64,000 nucleotides of DNA, taken from positions 248,001 to 312,000 of the forward strand of contig NZ_JAACFU010000006.1 in assembly GCF_029051725.1 (NCBI RefSeq), read 5' to 3'. The notes below the pieces were generated by a model, which was given only the letters and a program-made list of their open reading frames with translations, did no database searches and was not told the origin of the DNA. This document shows, one piece after another, positions 42,688 through 51,090 of this stretch. The translations under genes were made by a program, and so were the position numbers. Numbering within the stretch: position 1 is the stretch's first letter; each line of letters starts with the position of its first letter. Source of the stretch: Bradyrhizobium sp. CSS354. GTDB lineage: Bacteria; Pseudomonadota; Alphaproteobacteria; Rhizobiales; Xanthobacteraceae.

Positions 42688-43092
42688 TCAGGCTTCGTTC
42701 GCTGCGATCGATTCCATCAGCGAGACGAGCTGACGCTGCACCGTCTGGTCCTTGATCTTGCTATAGGCGCGCAGCAGGCGGAGGCTGAAGGCCGAGTCCA
42801 GGAAGAGCAGGCTCTCGACTTCGCGCGCCTTGTTGTCGCCGTCATAGAAGAAGGTCACGGGCACATCGAGGGCGGTGGCGATCTGCTGAAGCCGAGCTGC
42901 GCCGACGCGATTGACGCCCTTCTCGTACTTCTGGACCTGCTGGAAACTGACGCCGAGCTTCTCGCCGAGCTCGGCCTGCGAGACCTTCATCTCGACGCGC
43001 CGCAGACGGATCCGCTTGCCCAGCTCAATGTCCGGCTTGCCGGCACTGCGCTGCTTCATTCTCTTCGCCGCTGTCTTCATCTTTTTTCTCAT
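42688..43092 (-). CDS. XRE-family helix-turn-helix regulator
   Basis: The 134-residue protein has a basic N-terminal tail (residues 1-20, rich in Lys/Arg) and a Cro/CI-type HTH at about 24-80 (LGKRIRLRRVEMKVSQAELG, then VSFQQVQKYEKGVNRVGAARL). The C-terminus is helical. This is the common alphaproteobacterial XRE type that resembles PraR/SinR-like regulators of surface and quorum traits. Its ATG overlaps the stop of the upstream LysR gene (ATGA), so the two regulators are translated from one transcript. Confidence 0.85.
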   Translation of the reverse strand: MRKKMKTAAKRMKQRSAGKPDIELGKRIRLRRVEMKVSQAELGEKLGVSFQQVQKYEKGVNRVGAARLQQIATALDVPVTFFYDGDNKAREVESLLFLDSAFSLRLLRAYSKIKDQTVQRQLVSLMESIAANEA

Positions 43093-44135
43093 CGGTCTTC
43101 GGTTGAAAACCCCCCGAAGAGCTGGGTCAGGGGTTCGCCCATATACTCGTCCTTGAATTCATGCGGGTGCACGAACTCTTCCTTAAACCACGGGAAACGC
43201 GCCGGATTGAAGGCTTCGATCAGCCAGTCAATCATGTGCCGCACGCGCGGAATCCGGCCGCTACCAGGGTGGTAGGACAACCAGATATCCAGCGATCTGT
43301 TCAGCTCGATCTCCAGTGGAATCAACTTCCCGCCAAGCGCAACGGCGTAGCTCGGGAATACGCCGATTCCGGCGCCATTCGCGACCGCCCAGTAATTGGC
43401 GCTCGAGACGTTGGTCTTCATGACCAGAAGGTCACGCTCCGGAACGCCGGGGAAGAAGCTCTCGAAAGTTTGCTTGGCGTCGAGCTGGTCGGCGAACTGC
43501 AGCACCAGGCGGTGCTTGATCAACTCCATCGCCGAGCGCGGCGCGCCATGTTTTGAAATGTATTTCTCGGAGGCCCAGAACATCAGATGCATGCGGCCGA
43601 GCCGCACCAGCTTGACGTCGAGCGCGGAAGGCCGCGACAGGTGAATGGCGACGTCGGCCTCGTGGCGGGAGACGTCGGCCGAGCGCATCGCGCAGTGCAG
43701 GTCGACCAGGATCTTCGGATAGGCCTGCTGGAATTCGACCAGTCGCGGGGCGAGCCAGAATGTGCCAAGTCCCTCGGTGACTGCGACGCGGACTTCGCCG
43801 GACAGGGCGTTCGCTGTCGAATCGCTGGTGCGCAGCACGTCGAAGGCAGCCGCCTCCATTTTCTCGACGGCGGAGACCACCAGCGCGCCTTCGTCGGTCA
43901 GACGGGTGCCGTGGACGTCGCGGGTGAACAGGGTGGTGCCGGTCTGGCGTTCGAAATCATCGATCCGGCGGCGGACGGCGTTGATCGACAGCGACAGGCG
44001 CTCGGCCGCCGAGCGGAAACTTCCGCATCGGACGACTTCCAGGAAAATGCGCGCCGCATCCCAGTCCGACAGGCCGCTGATGTTTGTCTTTGGGCGTTCC
44101 TCCAGTGGAACGCCCCTTTCCGCCAAGGAGTGCAT
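43089..44135 (-). CDS. LysR-family transcriptional regulator
   Basis: The 348-residue protein is longer than usual (about 300) because of a 25-residue N-terminal lead and a C-terminal extension of about 30 residues (KEEFVHPHEFKDEYMGEPL). The winged HTH is at about 25-85 (DAARIFLEVVRCGSFRSAAE, LSINAVRRRIDDFERQTG) and the effector domain follows. Directly downstream and overlapping is an XRE regulator. No divergent metabolic gene is adjacent, so its target is unclear. Confidence 0.85.
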   Translation of the reverse strand: MHSLAERGVPLEERPKTNISGLSDWDAARIFLEVVRCGSFRSAAERLSLSINAVRRRIDDFERQTGTTLFTRDVHGTRLTDEGALVVSAVEKMEAAAFDVLRTSDSTANALSGEVRVAVTEGLGTFWLAPRLVEFQQAYPKILVDLHCAMRSADVSRHEADVAIHLSRPSALDVKLVRLGRMHLMFWASEKYISKHGAPRSAMELIKHRLVLQFADQLDAKQTFESFFPGVPERDLLVMKTNVSSANYWAVANGAGIGVFPSYAVALGGKLIPLEIELNRSLDIWLSYHPGSGRIPRVRHMIDWLIEAFNPARFPWFKEEFVHPHEFKDEYMGEPLTQLFGGFSTEDR

Positions 44136-44430
44136 ACAAGTCCCTTCGGGTCGCTAAACTGGCAGAATCTTGGGCAAACCACAACCACGGCGGGTTGGGG
44201 AACGACGAGTTTTGAACGTCATCCTTACTGCGCCGCAGTGGTATTCTGGTGCTGCCAGGACTGGGAACAAGGGCTGGAAATCGGGCAAACCATCGCCCGT
44301 ATGAGGGGTGTGGCGTGAGTTCCGTTGTGAGCCGTGACATGGCTGCGGGATCGTCGGCGCTGTCCGCAATGAACGTCCTTGCGCGCGAGCCGGTGACGCC
44401 TTCCGAGATGGATCAATTGCAGTACGCCAA

Positions 44431-44505
44431 GCGTTTTACCACCGAGCGTTTTACCACCGAGTGTTTTACCATCGAGCGTTCGACGACTGAGCGCTTCGAC
44501 GACGG
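44431..44505. repeat. 15-bp tandem repeat
   Basis: GCGTTTTACCACCGA occurs twice perfectly (44431-44445 and 44446-44460). A third unit has two changes (44461-44475), and two further units diverge (44476-44505). It lies in the 535-base gap between the LysR gene and the small gene at 44671. An open frame from 44249 (or ATG 44339) to 44656 would read the repeat as RFTTE-type pentapeptides. I see no ribosome site or recognisable domain, so coding is doubtful. Confidence 0.75.
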
Positions 44506-44670
44506 CCGGCGGGGCGAAGCGGCACGCGCCGGAACCGCGGTTTCAAGGCAGAAACACACTGAAATCATGTTCGGGGGCGCAGTGGCCTCGTGTTATCCTC
44601 GACGCTCCATGGGGGCCAAAGCGGTCGTCACAACCACGTCTCACAGGCCGAATTAGCGGAAAGAACGCCG

Positions 44671-44937
44671 GTGTCGCATTCAGACGAACAATTGCAGTCG
44701 GTGCTGGAAACGCTCGAAGAGTGCCGCCGGGTGCTCAACGAGAGCAACAGCCGCGAGTCGGCCGAGCTGCTGTCCATTGTCATCCTGGACGTGCGGATGA
44801 AACTCAAAGGAATTGACAGTGCCGATCTCAAGGCACTGTGCGACGAAATGTTGCGGAGCGCGACCAGCGAACCGCAGCCCCCCTCCAAGCAGACGCAGGA
44901 CCAGCCCCGGCGTCCGCTGCTCCGCGTGGTGAAGTAG
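44671..44937 (+). CDS. Small conserved-looking cytoplasmic protein of unknown function
   Basis: The 88-residue product begins with GTG at 44671 (VSHSDEQLQSVLETLEECRRVL). It is acidic and helical up to about residue 65, with a charged Pro/Gln-rich tail ending RRPLLRVVK. No membrane segment or known domain is visible. The helical DxELKALCDEML segment suggests a small regulatory or structural protein. An earlier in-frame GTG at 44590 would add 27 residues of low plausibility. A strong inverted repeat follows. Confidence 0.55.
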   Translation: MSHSDEQLQSVLETLEECRRVLNESNSRESAELLSIVILDVRMKLKGIDSADLKALCDEMLRSATSEPQPPSKQTQDQPRRPLLRVVK

Positions 44938-44979
44938 CCGCGCCGCCGAGCCTCGCTTTTTGGCGAGATTTGTGCGTGT

Positions 44980-45015
44980 CCCGATGCCGCATCTGTGATC
45001 ACAGACGGCATCGGG
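44980..45015 (+). terminator. Strong inverted repeat after the 88-residue gene
   Basis: CCCGATGCCG (44980-44989) pairs with CGGCATCGGG (45006-45015), and the centre TCTGTGATCACAGA (44992-45005) is itself a perfect palindrome. The stem is about 17 bp with a two-base bulge. No U-run follows. The remainder of the 206-base gap before ccdA shows nothing else I can identify. Confidence 0.55.
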
Positions 45016-45143
45016 AGGAGCCCTGGTTTTGAGCGCCTCAGTTGCGCATTCGCTGGCATCGGCTACACCAGAGCCGGTTCGGCTCCGGGCCGCGCGCATT
45101 CCCCGCGCGCCGCATCGGCGCCTGAGATGGCTCCGACTGCATC

Positions 45144-45875
45144 ATGCAAAATGTTTCGATCCCGGCGGCGCTGATTGCCGGCCTCGTCAGCTTCCTCTCC
45201 CCTTGCGTCCTGCCGCTGGTCCCGCCCTACCTGATCTATTTGACGGGCGCGACGATCGAGCATGTCGAAAGCGACGAGCCCGCATCAGTCTCCAAACGCG
45301 CGATCATGATGTCGGCGCTCCTGTTCGTGCTCGGCTTCTCCACGGTGTTCGTGGCGCTCGGCGCCAGCGCCTCGCTGATCGGCGGGCTGATCCGCGCCTG
45401 GTCGGCCGAACTCTCGATCCTCGCCGGCATCGTCATCATCGTCATGGGCCTGCACTTCCTGGGCCTGACGCGAATCGGTCTGTTGATGCGCGAGGGACGC
45501 TTGACCGCGCCCAAGCCCGTCGGCCTCTGGGGCGCTTATGTGATGGGGCTCGCCTTTGCCTTCGGCTGGACGCCCTGCATCGGCCCGATCCTCGCCGCGA
45601 TCCTCTCGGTCGCCGCGGCCGAAGCGACGGTGACGAAGGGCGCCGGCCTGCTCGCGGTCTATTCGGCCGGCCTCGGCATTCCCTTCCTGATCGCCGCCCT
45701 GATGATCGAGCAGTTTTCCACCCTGTTCGCGCGCATGAAGGGCCATCTCGTCAATGTCGAGCGCGCCATGGGCGTCCTGATGGTGATCACCGGCATTGGA
45801 TTTCTCACCGGCGCGGTCTCGAATGTGAGCATCTGGCTGCTGGAGACGTTTCCGGCGTTGCAGACGTTCGGTTAG
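45144..45875 (+). CDS. ccdA: CcdA-type cytochrome c biogenesis membrane protein
   Basis: The 243-residue membrane protein has six hydrophobic helices. The first redox cysteine is in GLVSFLSPCVLPLVPPYLIYLTG across helix 1 and the second in FAFGWTPCIGPILAAIL in helix 4. The Pro-rich neighbourhoods are the CcdA/DsbD-beta signature. It moves reducing equivalents from cytoplasmic thioredoxin to the periplasm for haem attachment to apocytochromes. This would serve the FixO/FixP cytochromes encoded elsewhere in the window. Its ribosome site is weak and the gene stands alone. Confidence 0.9.
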   Translation: MQNVSIPAALIAGLVSFLSPCVLPLVPPYLIYLTGATIEHVESDEPASVSKRAIMMSALLFVLGFSTVFVALGASASLIGGLIRAWSAELSILAGIVIIVMGLHFLGLTRIGLLMREGRLTAPKPVGLWGAYVMGLAFAFGWTPCIGPILAAILSVAAAEATVTKGAGLLAVYSAGLGIPFLIAALMIEQFSTLFARMKGHLVNVERAMGVLMVITGIGFLTGAVSNVSIWLLETFPALQTFG

Positions 45876-46035
45876 GGCGCAGCGGAGGCACCAGCGGGAG
45901 ACCGGGTTTTCACGGATGAAACCTGAAAGGAACCGTTGAGGACCTCCGGCCATGCTCGCACTGCGGAGCCCAACGAAATCAAACCTTTTCCATCCCGAGA
46001 CGTTGGAGGAGCGGAAACCGCATGGTGGAGATCTC

Positions 46036-46308
46036 GTGACCAAGACACTGCTCTTAGAATCCTTGTCGAACAACGTCGCTTTGGTTGCTTGGCAATTTGT
46101 AGGTCAACCGTTGCCGGAGTGGCCGAATTGGGTCCAGTCAACCTGCTCGCTCCAAAGGGATGCCGAAGGAAAGTTCGAGCTCCGGCACGAGCGGCGCAGC
46201 GGCGCTCAAATTGTTTATCTCGGCGAGTGGCTCGTGAGAGATCTGGATGGCGGCGTCGACTTCTACACCGACGCCGAGATCTGGGCGCGGTTCGCCGCGA
46301 AGCGCTAG
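46036..46308 (+). CDS. Small protein of unknown function
   Basis: The 90-residue product from the GTG at 46036 (VTKTLLLESLSNNVALVAWQFVG) has mixed alpha/beta character and ends FYTDAEIWARFAAKR. GGAG lies seven bases upstream. A longer reading from 45952 lacks a ribosome site. No signal peptide, membrane helix or known domain is seen. The codon composition looks coding but less GC-biased than its neighbours. Confidence 0.5.
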   Translation: MTKTLLLESLSNNVALVAWQFVGQPLPEWPNWVQSTCSLQRDAEGKFELRHERRSGAQIVYLGEWLVRDLDGGVDFYTDAEIWARFAAKR

Positions 46309-46505
46309 GCGATCAACTGAGCGGGTCCGGGTGGGGCAAAACGCCTCGCCCGCAAGGACACACTTCGGATGCAATCTGAGGTAATATTTCATTCTACTGC
46401 ACCCAGAGGGGCAAATTTCAAAAGCGTATACTGAAACGAGAATTTTTGACCAATCGACAATCCCGGCGCCCCTCTTCCTCACAGCATTTTGCGCAGGAGC
46501 AATCG

Positions 46506-48056
46506 ATGGGAACCGAAGTCAACGTTCAACCCGGTCATGGCAAAGCCGGACGTCACCCGACGCGGCAATTTCTGGATACGCTTTCCGGACACGAAGATCC
46601 GGGCATGTTTGGTCGGATGTTTCCGACTCTCGAACCGCTGGCCGTCGACGACGGTCCGCTCCATGCACTCGCCGATGCGATGAAGGATCCCACCCCAGGC
46701 GATCCCACGGGAAACAGTGCCAACGTACCTGCCGGCTTTACCTATCTCGGGCAATTCATCGATCATGACATCACACTGGATCTGACCTCCTTTGGCGACA
46801 AGGAGGCCGATCCAACGGCCGTCGAGAATTTTCGTACACCGGCGCTCGATCTCGACAGCGTCTACGGTCTGGGACCGGACGGAAGTCGCCATTTGTACGC
46901 GCGCAATTCGGCGAGCGACAATGGCAAGAGCCCGGGTCCCAAGCTGCTGATCGGCAAAACCGTCAACGTCGGTGCCGGTAACATCACGGGAGATCATCGT
47001 AACGACCTTCCGCGCAGTCCCGAAGGGTTTGCCCTGATCGGCGACCATCGCAATGACGAGAATCTGCTGGTTGCGCAAACTCACCTTGCGATGCTGAAGT
47101 TTCACAACAAGGTCTGCGATCAGCTCGTTGCGTCAGGCAAGCCGCAGGGCGAGATCTTCGAAGAAGCGCGCCGGATGGTCACCTGGCACTATCAATGGAT
47201 GGTCTTGCACGATTTTGTGGAGCGGATCACCGAAAAAGGCATGGTGGCGAAGATCCTCGAGCAGGGACGGCGCTTCTACCGCTTCAAGAAGACACCCTAC
47301 ATGCCTGTTGAGTTTTCCGCCGCGGTCTACCGTCTCGGCCACAGCATGGTCCGCGAGGTCTATAGCCACAACAGAATCTTCACGCCTGGCGGCGTCGTTC
47401 CTGCGACGCTCGATCTGCTGTTCAAGTTTACAGGGCTTTCGGGAGGAATCATCGGAGATCTCGCGCCCAATCCGATTCAACCGCCGCTCCCGCTTCCGGT
47501 GCTCTCAAGCAACTGGATTATTGACTGGCGCCGCTTCCACGAGATTCTGCCGTCCAATCCGCCAGGTGTTGCATTCAATCCGTCTCGCAAGATCGACCCC
47601 TTTGTCGTGCCGCAACTCCACACCTTGCCTGGTGACGGCAGCAGCCTGCCGTTCCGAAATCTCAAGCGCGGGGTGCTGTTGGGATTGCCGTCCGGGCAGG
47701 ACATCGCCAAGGCCATGAAAATCAAAAATCCTCTGACGCCGGCCGAAATCTCGAAGGGGACCGACGGTGCGGTAGCGAAGACGCATGGTCTGCACGAACA
47801 CACCCCGCTCTGGTACTACATCCTCAAGGAGGCGGAGCAGCGGGGCGGCGGCGAAAGGCTCGGACCGGTTGGAGCGACGCTTCTTGCCGAGGTTTTTGTC
47901 GGCCTCGTCCATGGCGATCATCAATCGTACCTTTGGCTCAAGGGCAAGAGCTGGAAGCCAACACTTCCATCAAAAGTGCCGGGCGAATTCACGATGGCCG
48001 ACCTGCTGCGCTTTGTCGGGGACATCAGCCCGATCGACGGCATCTCGACCGTCTAG
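46506..48056 (+). CDS. Animal-type haem peroxidase family protein
   Basis: The 516-residue protein belongs to the peroxidase-cyclooxygenase superfamily. The distal segment GQFIDHDITLDLT contains the Asp-His pair of the haem pocket. ALDLDSVYG and a catalytic-type arginine precede the proximal histidine segment YRLGHSMVREVYSHN. There is no N-terminal signal peptide. Bacterial members are rare and diverse; some are secreted by type I systems and some act on halides or fatty acids. AGGAG seven bases before 46506 supports this start over an in-frame ATG at 46446. Codon use is slightly less GC-rich than in neighbours, which may hint at transfer. Confidence 0.85.
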   Translation: MGTEVNVQPGHGKAGRHPTRQFLDTLSGHEDPGMFGRMFPTLEPLAVDDGPLHALADAMKDPTPGDPTGNSANVPAGFTYLGQFIDHDITLDLTSFGDKEADPTAVENFRTPALDLDSVYGLGPDGSRHLYARNSASDNGKSPGPKLLIGKTVNVGAGNITGDHRNDLPRSPEGFALIGDHRNDENLLVAQTHLAMLKFHNKVCDQLVASGKPQGEIFEEARRMVTWHYQWMVLHDFVERITEKGMVAKILEQGRRFYRFKKTPYMPVEFSAAVYRLGHSMVREVYSHNRIFTPGGVVPATLDLLFKFTGLSGGIIGDLAPNPIQPPLPLPVLSSNWIIDWRRFHEILPSNPPGVAFNPSRKIDPFVVPQLHTLPGDGSSLPFRNLKRGVLLGLPSGQDIAKAMKIKNPLTPAEISKGTDGAVAKTHGLHEHTPLWYYILKEAEQRGGGERLGPVGATLLAEVFVGLVHGDHQSYLWLKGKSWKPTLPSKVPGEFTMADLLRFVGDISPIDGISTV

Positions 48057-48080
48057 AGGTTTGGCGATCCGGCGGACACA

Positions 48081-48109
48081 CGAACTGGGCCGCGAGGCGG
48101 CCCAGTTCG
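48081..48109. terminator. Bidirectional terminator-like hairpin
   Basis: CGAACTGGGCCGC (48081-48093) pairs perfectly with GCGGCCCAGTTCG (48097-48109) around GAG. It lies between the peroxidase stop and the stop of the convergent enolase-superfamily gene. Confidence 0.7.
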
Positions 48110-48133
48110 GCGCCGGCGAGGCAAGTCCATGCG

Positions 48134-49267
48134 TTAATTCGCCGCAAATCGCGCAAACGCCCCGCGATCGATCTCGATGCCAAGTCCCGGGCCGTCCGGG
48201 ACTCGCACGATGCCCTTCGCGTGCTCGATCGGCTCCTTCAAAATGGCCTGCCGGATCGGATGTTCGGTGCGGTCGAATTCAAGCATCGGCTCGAGCGGTG
48301 ACAGCGAAGTCGGCGTGTGCGAGGGCAGCACGGCGAGGAGCTGGAGCGAGGCGGCGATCGCGATGCCGGTGCCCCAGACGTGCGGATTGTAGCGGATGCC
48401 GAACGCCTCGCTCATGTCGGCAATCTTTTTGCATTCACTCAATCCACCTGCCGCGCAGGTGTCGGGCTGGGCGATGTCAAGCGCGTGCGAGACGAACAGC
48501 TCGCGAAAGCCGAAGCGCGTGAATTCGCACTCGCCGCCGGCGACCGGAATCGTGAGCGCGGATTTCACTGCGCGATAGCCCGCGAGGTCCTCCGGCGGCA
48601 CCGGCTCCTCAAACCATCCGATGTCATGGCGCTCGATCAGGCGGCCGAGCCGGATCGCCGCGACCGCGTCATAGGCGTGGTTCGCATCGACCATCAGCGC
48701 GACATCGGGGCCGATCGCTTCGCGCACCGCGCGGGTGACCGCGGCATCCTCCGCGATGCCGAAACCGACTTTCAGCTTCACGGCGCGGAATCCCTCGGCG
48801 GCATAACCCGCCGCTTCCTCCGGCAGATAGGTCAGCGGATCGCCTGACCTGCGTCGGTAGAGACCGGTCGCATAGGCCGAAACCTGCTTGCGCGCGGCGC
48901 CGCCAAGAAGCTGATGCACGGGTACGCCAAAATGCTTGCCCTTGATGTCCCAGAGCGCGATGTCGATACCGCTCATCCCCTGGATCACGACGCCCTTCTG
49001 GCCGTGATCGCGCAAGCGCGCGTAAACCATCTGCCACAGCACGTCCGTGCGCAACGGATCTTCGCCGATCAGCCACGGCGCGATACTTTGCACCACCGCC
49101 GCCGTGATGCGTGCCGGACCATAGCATTCACCCCAGCCGACAAGGCCGTTATCGGTCTCGATCTCGACAAGCATCGCGGTGCGTGTGTCGTACCAGGCGC
49201 GCGAATAGGCAAAGGGCTGCGACAGCTTTGCTTCGAGGATGTGCGTGTGAATGCTTGCAATCTTCAT
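48134..49267 (-). CDS. Mandelate racemase/muconate lactonizing enzyme family protein
   Basis: This 377-residue enolase-superfamily enzyme has an N-terminal capping domain and a barrel with the catalytic KxK (FRAVKLKVGFG), metal ligands in LMVDANHAYD, WFEEPVPPED and GGECEFTRF, and a C-terminal NPHVWGTGI that supplies histidine. It abstracts the alpha-proton of a carboxylate. The likely substrates are sugar acids or related compounds, not resolvable from sequence. Only 15 bases separate it from the histidine kinase gene upstream on the same strand, so they are probably co-transcribed. Confidence 0.88.
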   Translation of the reverse strand: MKIASIHTHILEAKLSQPFAYSRAWYDTRTAMLVEIETDNGLVGWGECYGPARITAAVVQSIAPWLIGEDPLRTDVLWQMVYARLRDHGQKGVVIQGMSGIDIALWDIKGKHFGVPVHQLLGGAARKQVSAYATGLYRRRSGDPLTYLPEEAAGYAAEGFRAVKLKVGFGIAEDAAVTRAVREAIGPDVALMVDANHAYDAVAAIRLGRLIERHDIGWFEEPVPPEDLAGYRAVKSALTIPVAGGECEFTRFGFRELFVSHALDIAQPDTCAAGGLSECKKIADMSEAFGIRYNPHVWGTGIAIAASLQLLAVLPSHTPTSLSPLEPMLEFDRTEHPIRQAILKEPIEHAKGIVRVPDGPGLGIEIDRGAFARFAAN

Positions 49268-49282
49268 CGCCGATGTCTCCGT

Positions 49283-50791
49283 TCATCGCGCCTCGTCCAG
49301 CGTGCAAATCACCGTGCAGACCACGCCGCGGGGCAGGAAGTCGACCGTTGCCTCGCCGCCGAGCTGGTCGCGCGCACTGCGCTCGATCAGGCGTGAGCCG
49401 AAGCCGCGCTGCACCGGCGCTGTCACCGTCGGTCCGCCGATCTCGGTCCAGATCAGGCGCAGCCGCGGCTTTGGCGCCTCGGCAAGGACCTCCCACCCCA
49501 GCGTCACCCGGCCGGTCTCGTTGGACAGCGCACCGTATTTCGCGGCATTGGTGGCGATCTCGTGCACGATCATCGACAGCACCACGGCGAGCCGCGGCGA
49601 CAGCGGCACCGGGGGGCCAGTCATGCGGATGCGCTCTGGATTGTTCAGCAGGAACGGCTGTAGCGCGCGGGTGATCACCTCCCGCAGCTCGGAGCCCGCC
49701 CATTTCTCCTGGCTCAGCAAATTGTGCGCTTCGGCCAGCGCGCCCAGCCGACCCTCGAATTTCGTCCGCTCGTCCCGGCTGGCGCTGCGGAAAGTCTGCA
49801 CTGCGATCGCCTGCATCAAGGCGAGCGTGTTCTTGACGCGATGGTTGAGCTCGTCGATCAGGAGATTGTGCAGCATCTCGCCGCGCGCGATCGTGGTTGC
49901 CATCCTGACCGCGAAGGTCAGGCCGGTCAGCAGCAGGATGCCGCCGATCAGGCTGGTGATCGCGATGTTGCGCCAGAGCGGCGCGATCAGCGAGCTCTCG
50001 GCGACGCCGGCCACGATGGTCCAGCCGGTCAGCCGTGACCCCGTATAGACGGTGGACAACGCAACACCGTCGAGCGAAACCGTCGAGAGTGCGGCTTCCG
50101 GCGTGCGCAACATACTCTCATACAGTGTGCCCGTAGCCCGTTTGCCGAACGTCTCCGTCGGATTCGGCGTGCGCGCGAATACGAAGGCCTTGGTGTCGAG
50201 CAGGGAAACCGTCCAATCCCGGTCGGGCCGTTGCTTCTCGACCAGGTCCTGAAAGATGCTGACGGGCGGGCTGAAGCAGAGGTCGTAGATCACTTCGCCG
50301 TCGCGGAGCACCGGAACCTCGACCGTAAGAACCTGCCGGCCGTTGATCGCGCCGGTGAACAGGTCGGAATATTGCGGCGATCTGGTCGCAAACACCTTCT
50401 CGATGACCTCGAGATGACCGCGTGGCGGCAGGCTCGCGGTGTCCTCGGTCGCGGAGGAACACAACAGCCGGCCCTTGCGATCGGAAATCAACACGAGGCC
50501 GCCCTTGCCGTACTGATCGACGAAGCCGAGCGCGATGCGGCGGAAATTCTGGAAGTCGTCATTGCGCAGCGAATTCGTCAGCGCAAGCACCTGCAGGCCG
50601 CCGGTCATCCGCTGCACCTCGGAGTCCAGCACGAGGCGCATGCTGCGCACGTTCTCCAGCACGCGGCGGGTCGCGTCGTTGCGGTCCTGCTTGTAATTGT
50701 AGACGGCAATACCGACCGCGAAGACGATCAGCGGCAACATCGTTCCCGTGACCAGAAGAGCGAGCCGGACCGGCAAAGTGAGCTTTGACAA
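49283..50791 (-). CDS. Membrane sensor histidine kinase, HWE/HisKA_2 type
   Basis: The 502-residue protein has a membrane helix (about 10-30), a periplasmic sensor of about 235 residues resembling dCache/PAS-like domains, and a second helix (about 270-295). The cytoplasmic kinase follows, with phospho-acceptor in LIDELNHRVKNTLALMQAIA. The ATPase contains VLSMIVHEIATNAAKYGALS and GFGSRLI. This kinase group is common in Alphaproteobacteria and includes those feeding the general stress response regulator PhyR. No response regulator is adjacent. It precedes an enolase-superfamily gene, so the periplasmic domain may sense a related carboxylate (inference). Confidence 0.87.
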   Translation of the reverse strand: MSKLTLPVRLALLVTGTMLPLIVFAVGIAVYNYKQDRNDATRRVLENVRSMRLVLDSEVQRMTGGLQVLALTNSLRNDDFQNFRRIALGFVDQYGKGGLVLISDRKGRLLCSSATEDTASLPPRGHLEVIEKVFATRSPQYSDLFTGAINGRQVLTVEVPVLRDGEVIYDLCFSPPVSIFQDLVEKQRPDRDWTVSLLDTKAFVFARTPNPTETFGKRATGTLYESMLRTPEAALSTVSLDGVALSTVYTGSRLTGWTIVAGVAESSLIAPLWRNIAITSLIGGILLLTGLTFAVRMATTIARGEMLHNLLIDELNHRVKNTLALMQAIAVQTFRSASRDERTKFEGRLGALAEAHNLLSQEKWAGSELREVITRALQPFLLNNPERIRMTGPPVPLSPRLAVVLSMIVHEIATNAAKYGALSNETGRVTLGWEVLAEAPKPRLRLIWTEIGGPTVTAPVQRGFGSRLIERSARDQLGGEATVDFLPRGVVCTVICTLDEAR

Positions 50792-50942
50792 ACGCAGGCG
50801 TCCCGGTTCCAGCGCAGGCGAGCGCCGGATTTATGATTTTGGGAGACCATAGGGGCGGGATTTGCGCTGCGCCATATTTTTTTGCGCAGCTGGACGAACC
50901 GTCTAGAGGCGACACTTACAGCGCAGTCGGGATGCCTGCGCC

Positions 50943-51035
50943 TCAGCTCATGCTGACTGCGGTCAGTAGTAGACACATGGCGTAGACGGCCGCCAGGCTG
51001 AGCCCGGCGATCCGGGCCTCACGATGCGATTTCAT
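50943..51035 (-). CDS. 30-residue membrane peptide
   Basis: The reverse strand from the ATG at 51035 reads MKSHREARIAGLSLAAVYAM and then CLLLTAVSMS before the stop. It has a basic N-terminus and one hydrophobic helix (about residues 10-28). GGGAG lies eight bases upstream of the ATG. It is downstream of the DUF1236 gene on the same strand, with a hairpin between them. The function is unknown, and a size this small means the coding call rests on the ribosome site and helix alone. Confidence 0.45.
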   Translation of the reverse strand: MKSHREARIAGLSLAAVYAMCLLLTAVSMS

Positions 51036-51053
51036 AACTTCAACTCCCGGAGA

Positions 51054-51080
51054 GGGCGGCCGCCTTCAAGGCAGCCGCCC
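51054..51080 (-). terminator. Hairpin after the DUF1236 gene
   Basis: GGGCGGC (51054-51060) pairs with GCCGCCC (51074-51080), and inner GCCT pairs with AGGC. It follows the DUF1236 stop on the reverse strand and precedes the 30-residue peptide gene. Confidence 0.55.
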
Positions 51081-51090
51081 GACACCTGGA

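Noticed and set aside
44249..44656. Possible gene covering the 15-bp tandem repeat
   Set aside because: There is no ribosome site, no domain, a compositionally odd product and overlap with the next gene's possible start. Kept only as a repeat feature.
44992..45005. TGTGATCACA inside a palindrome, resembling a Crp half-site pair
   Set aside because: Crp sites need six bases between TGTGA and TCACA; here there are none. The sequence is the centre of a hairpin.
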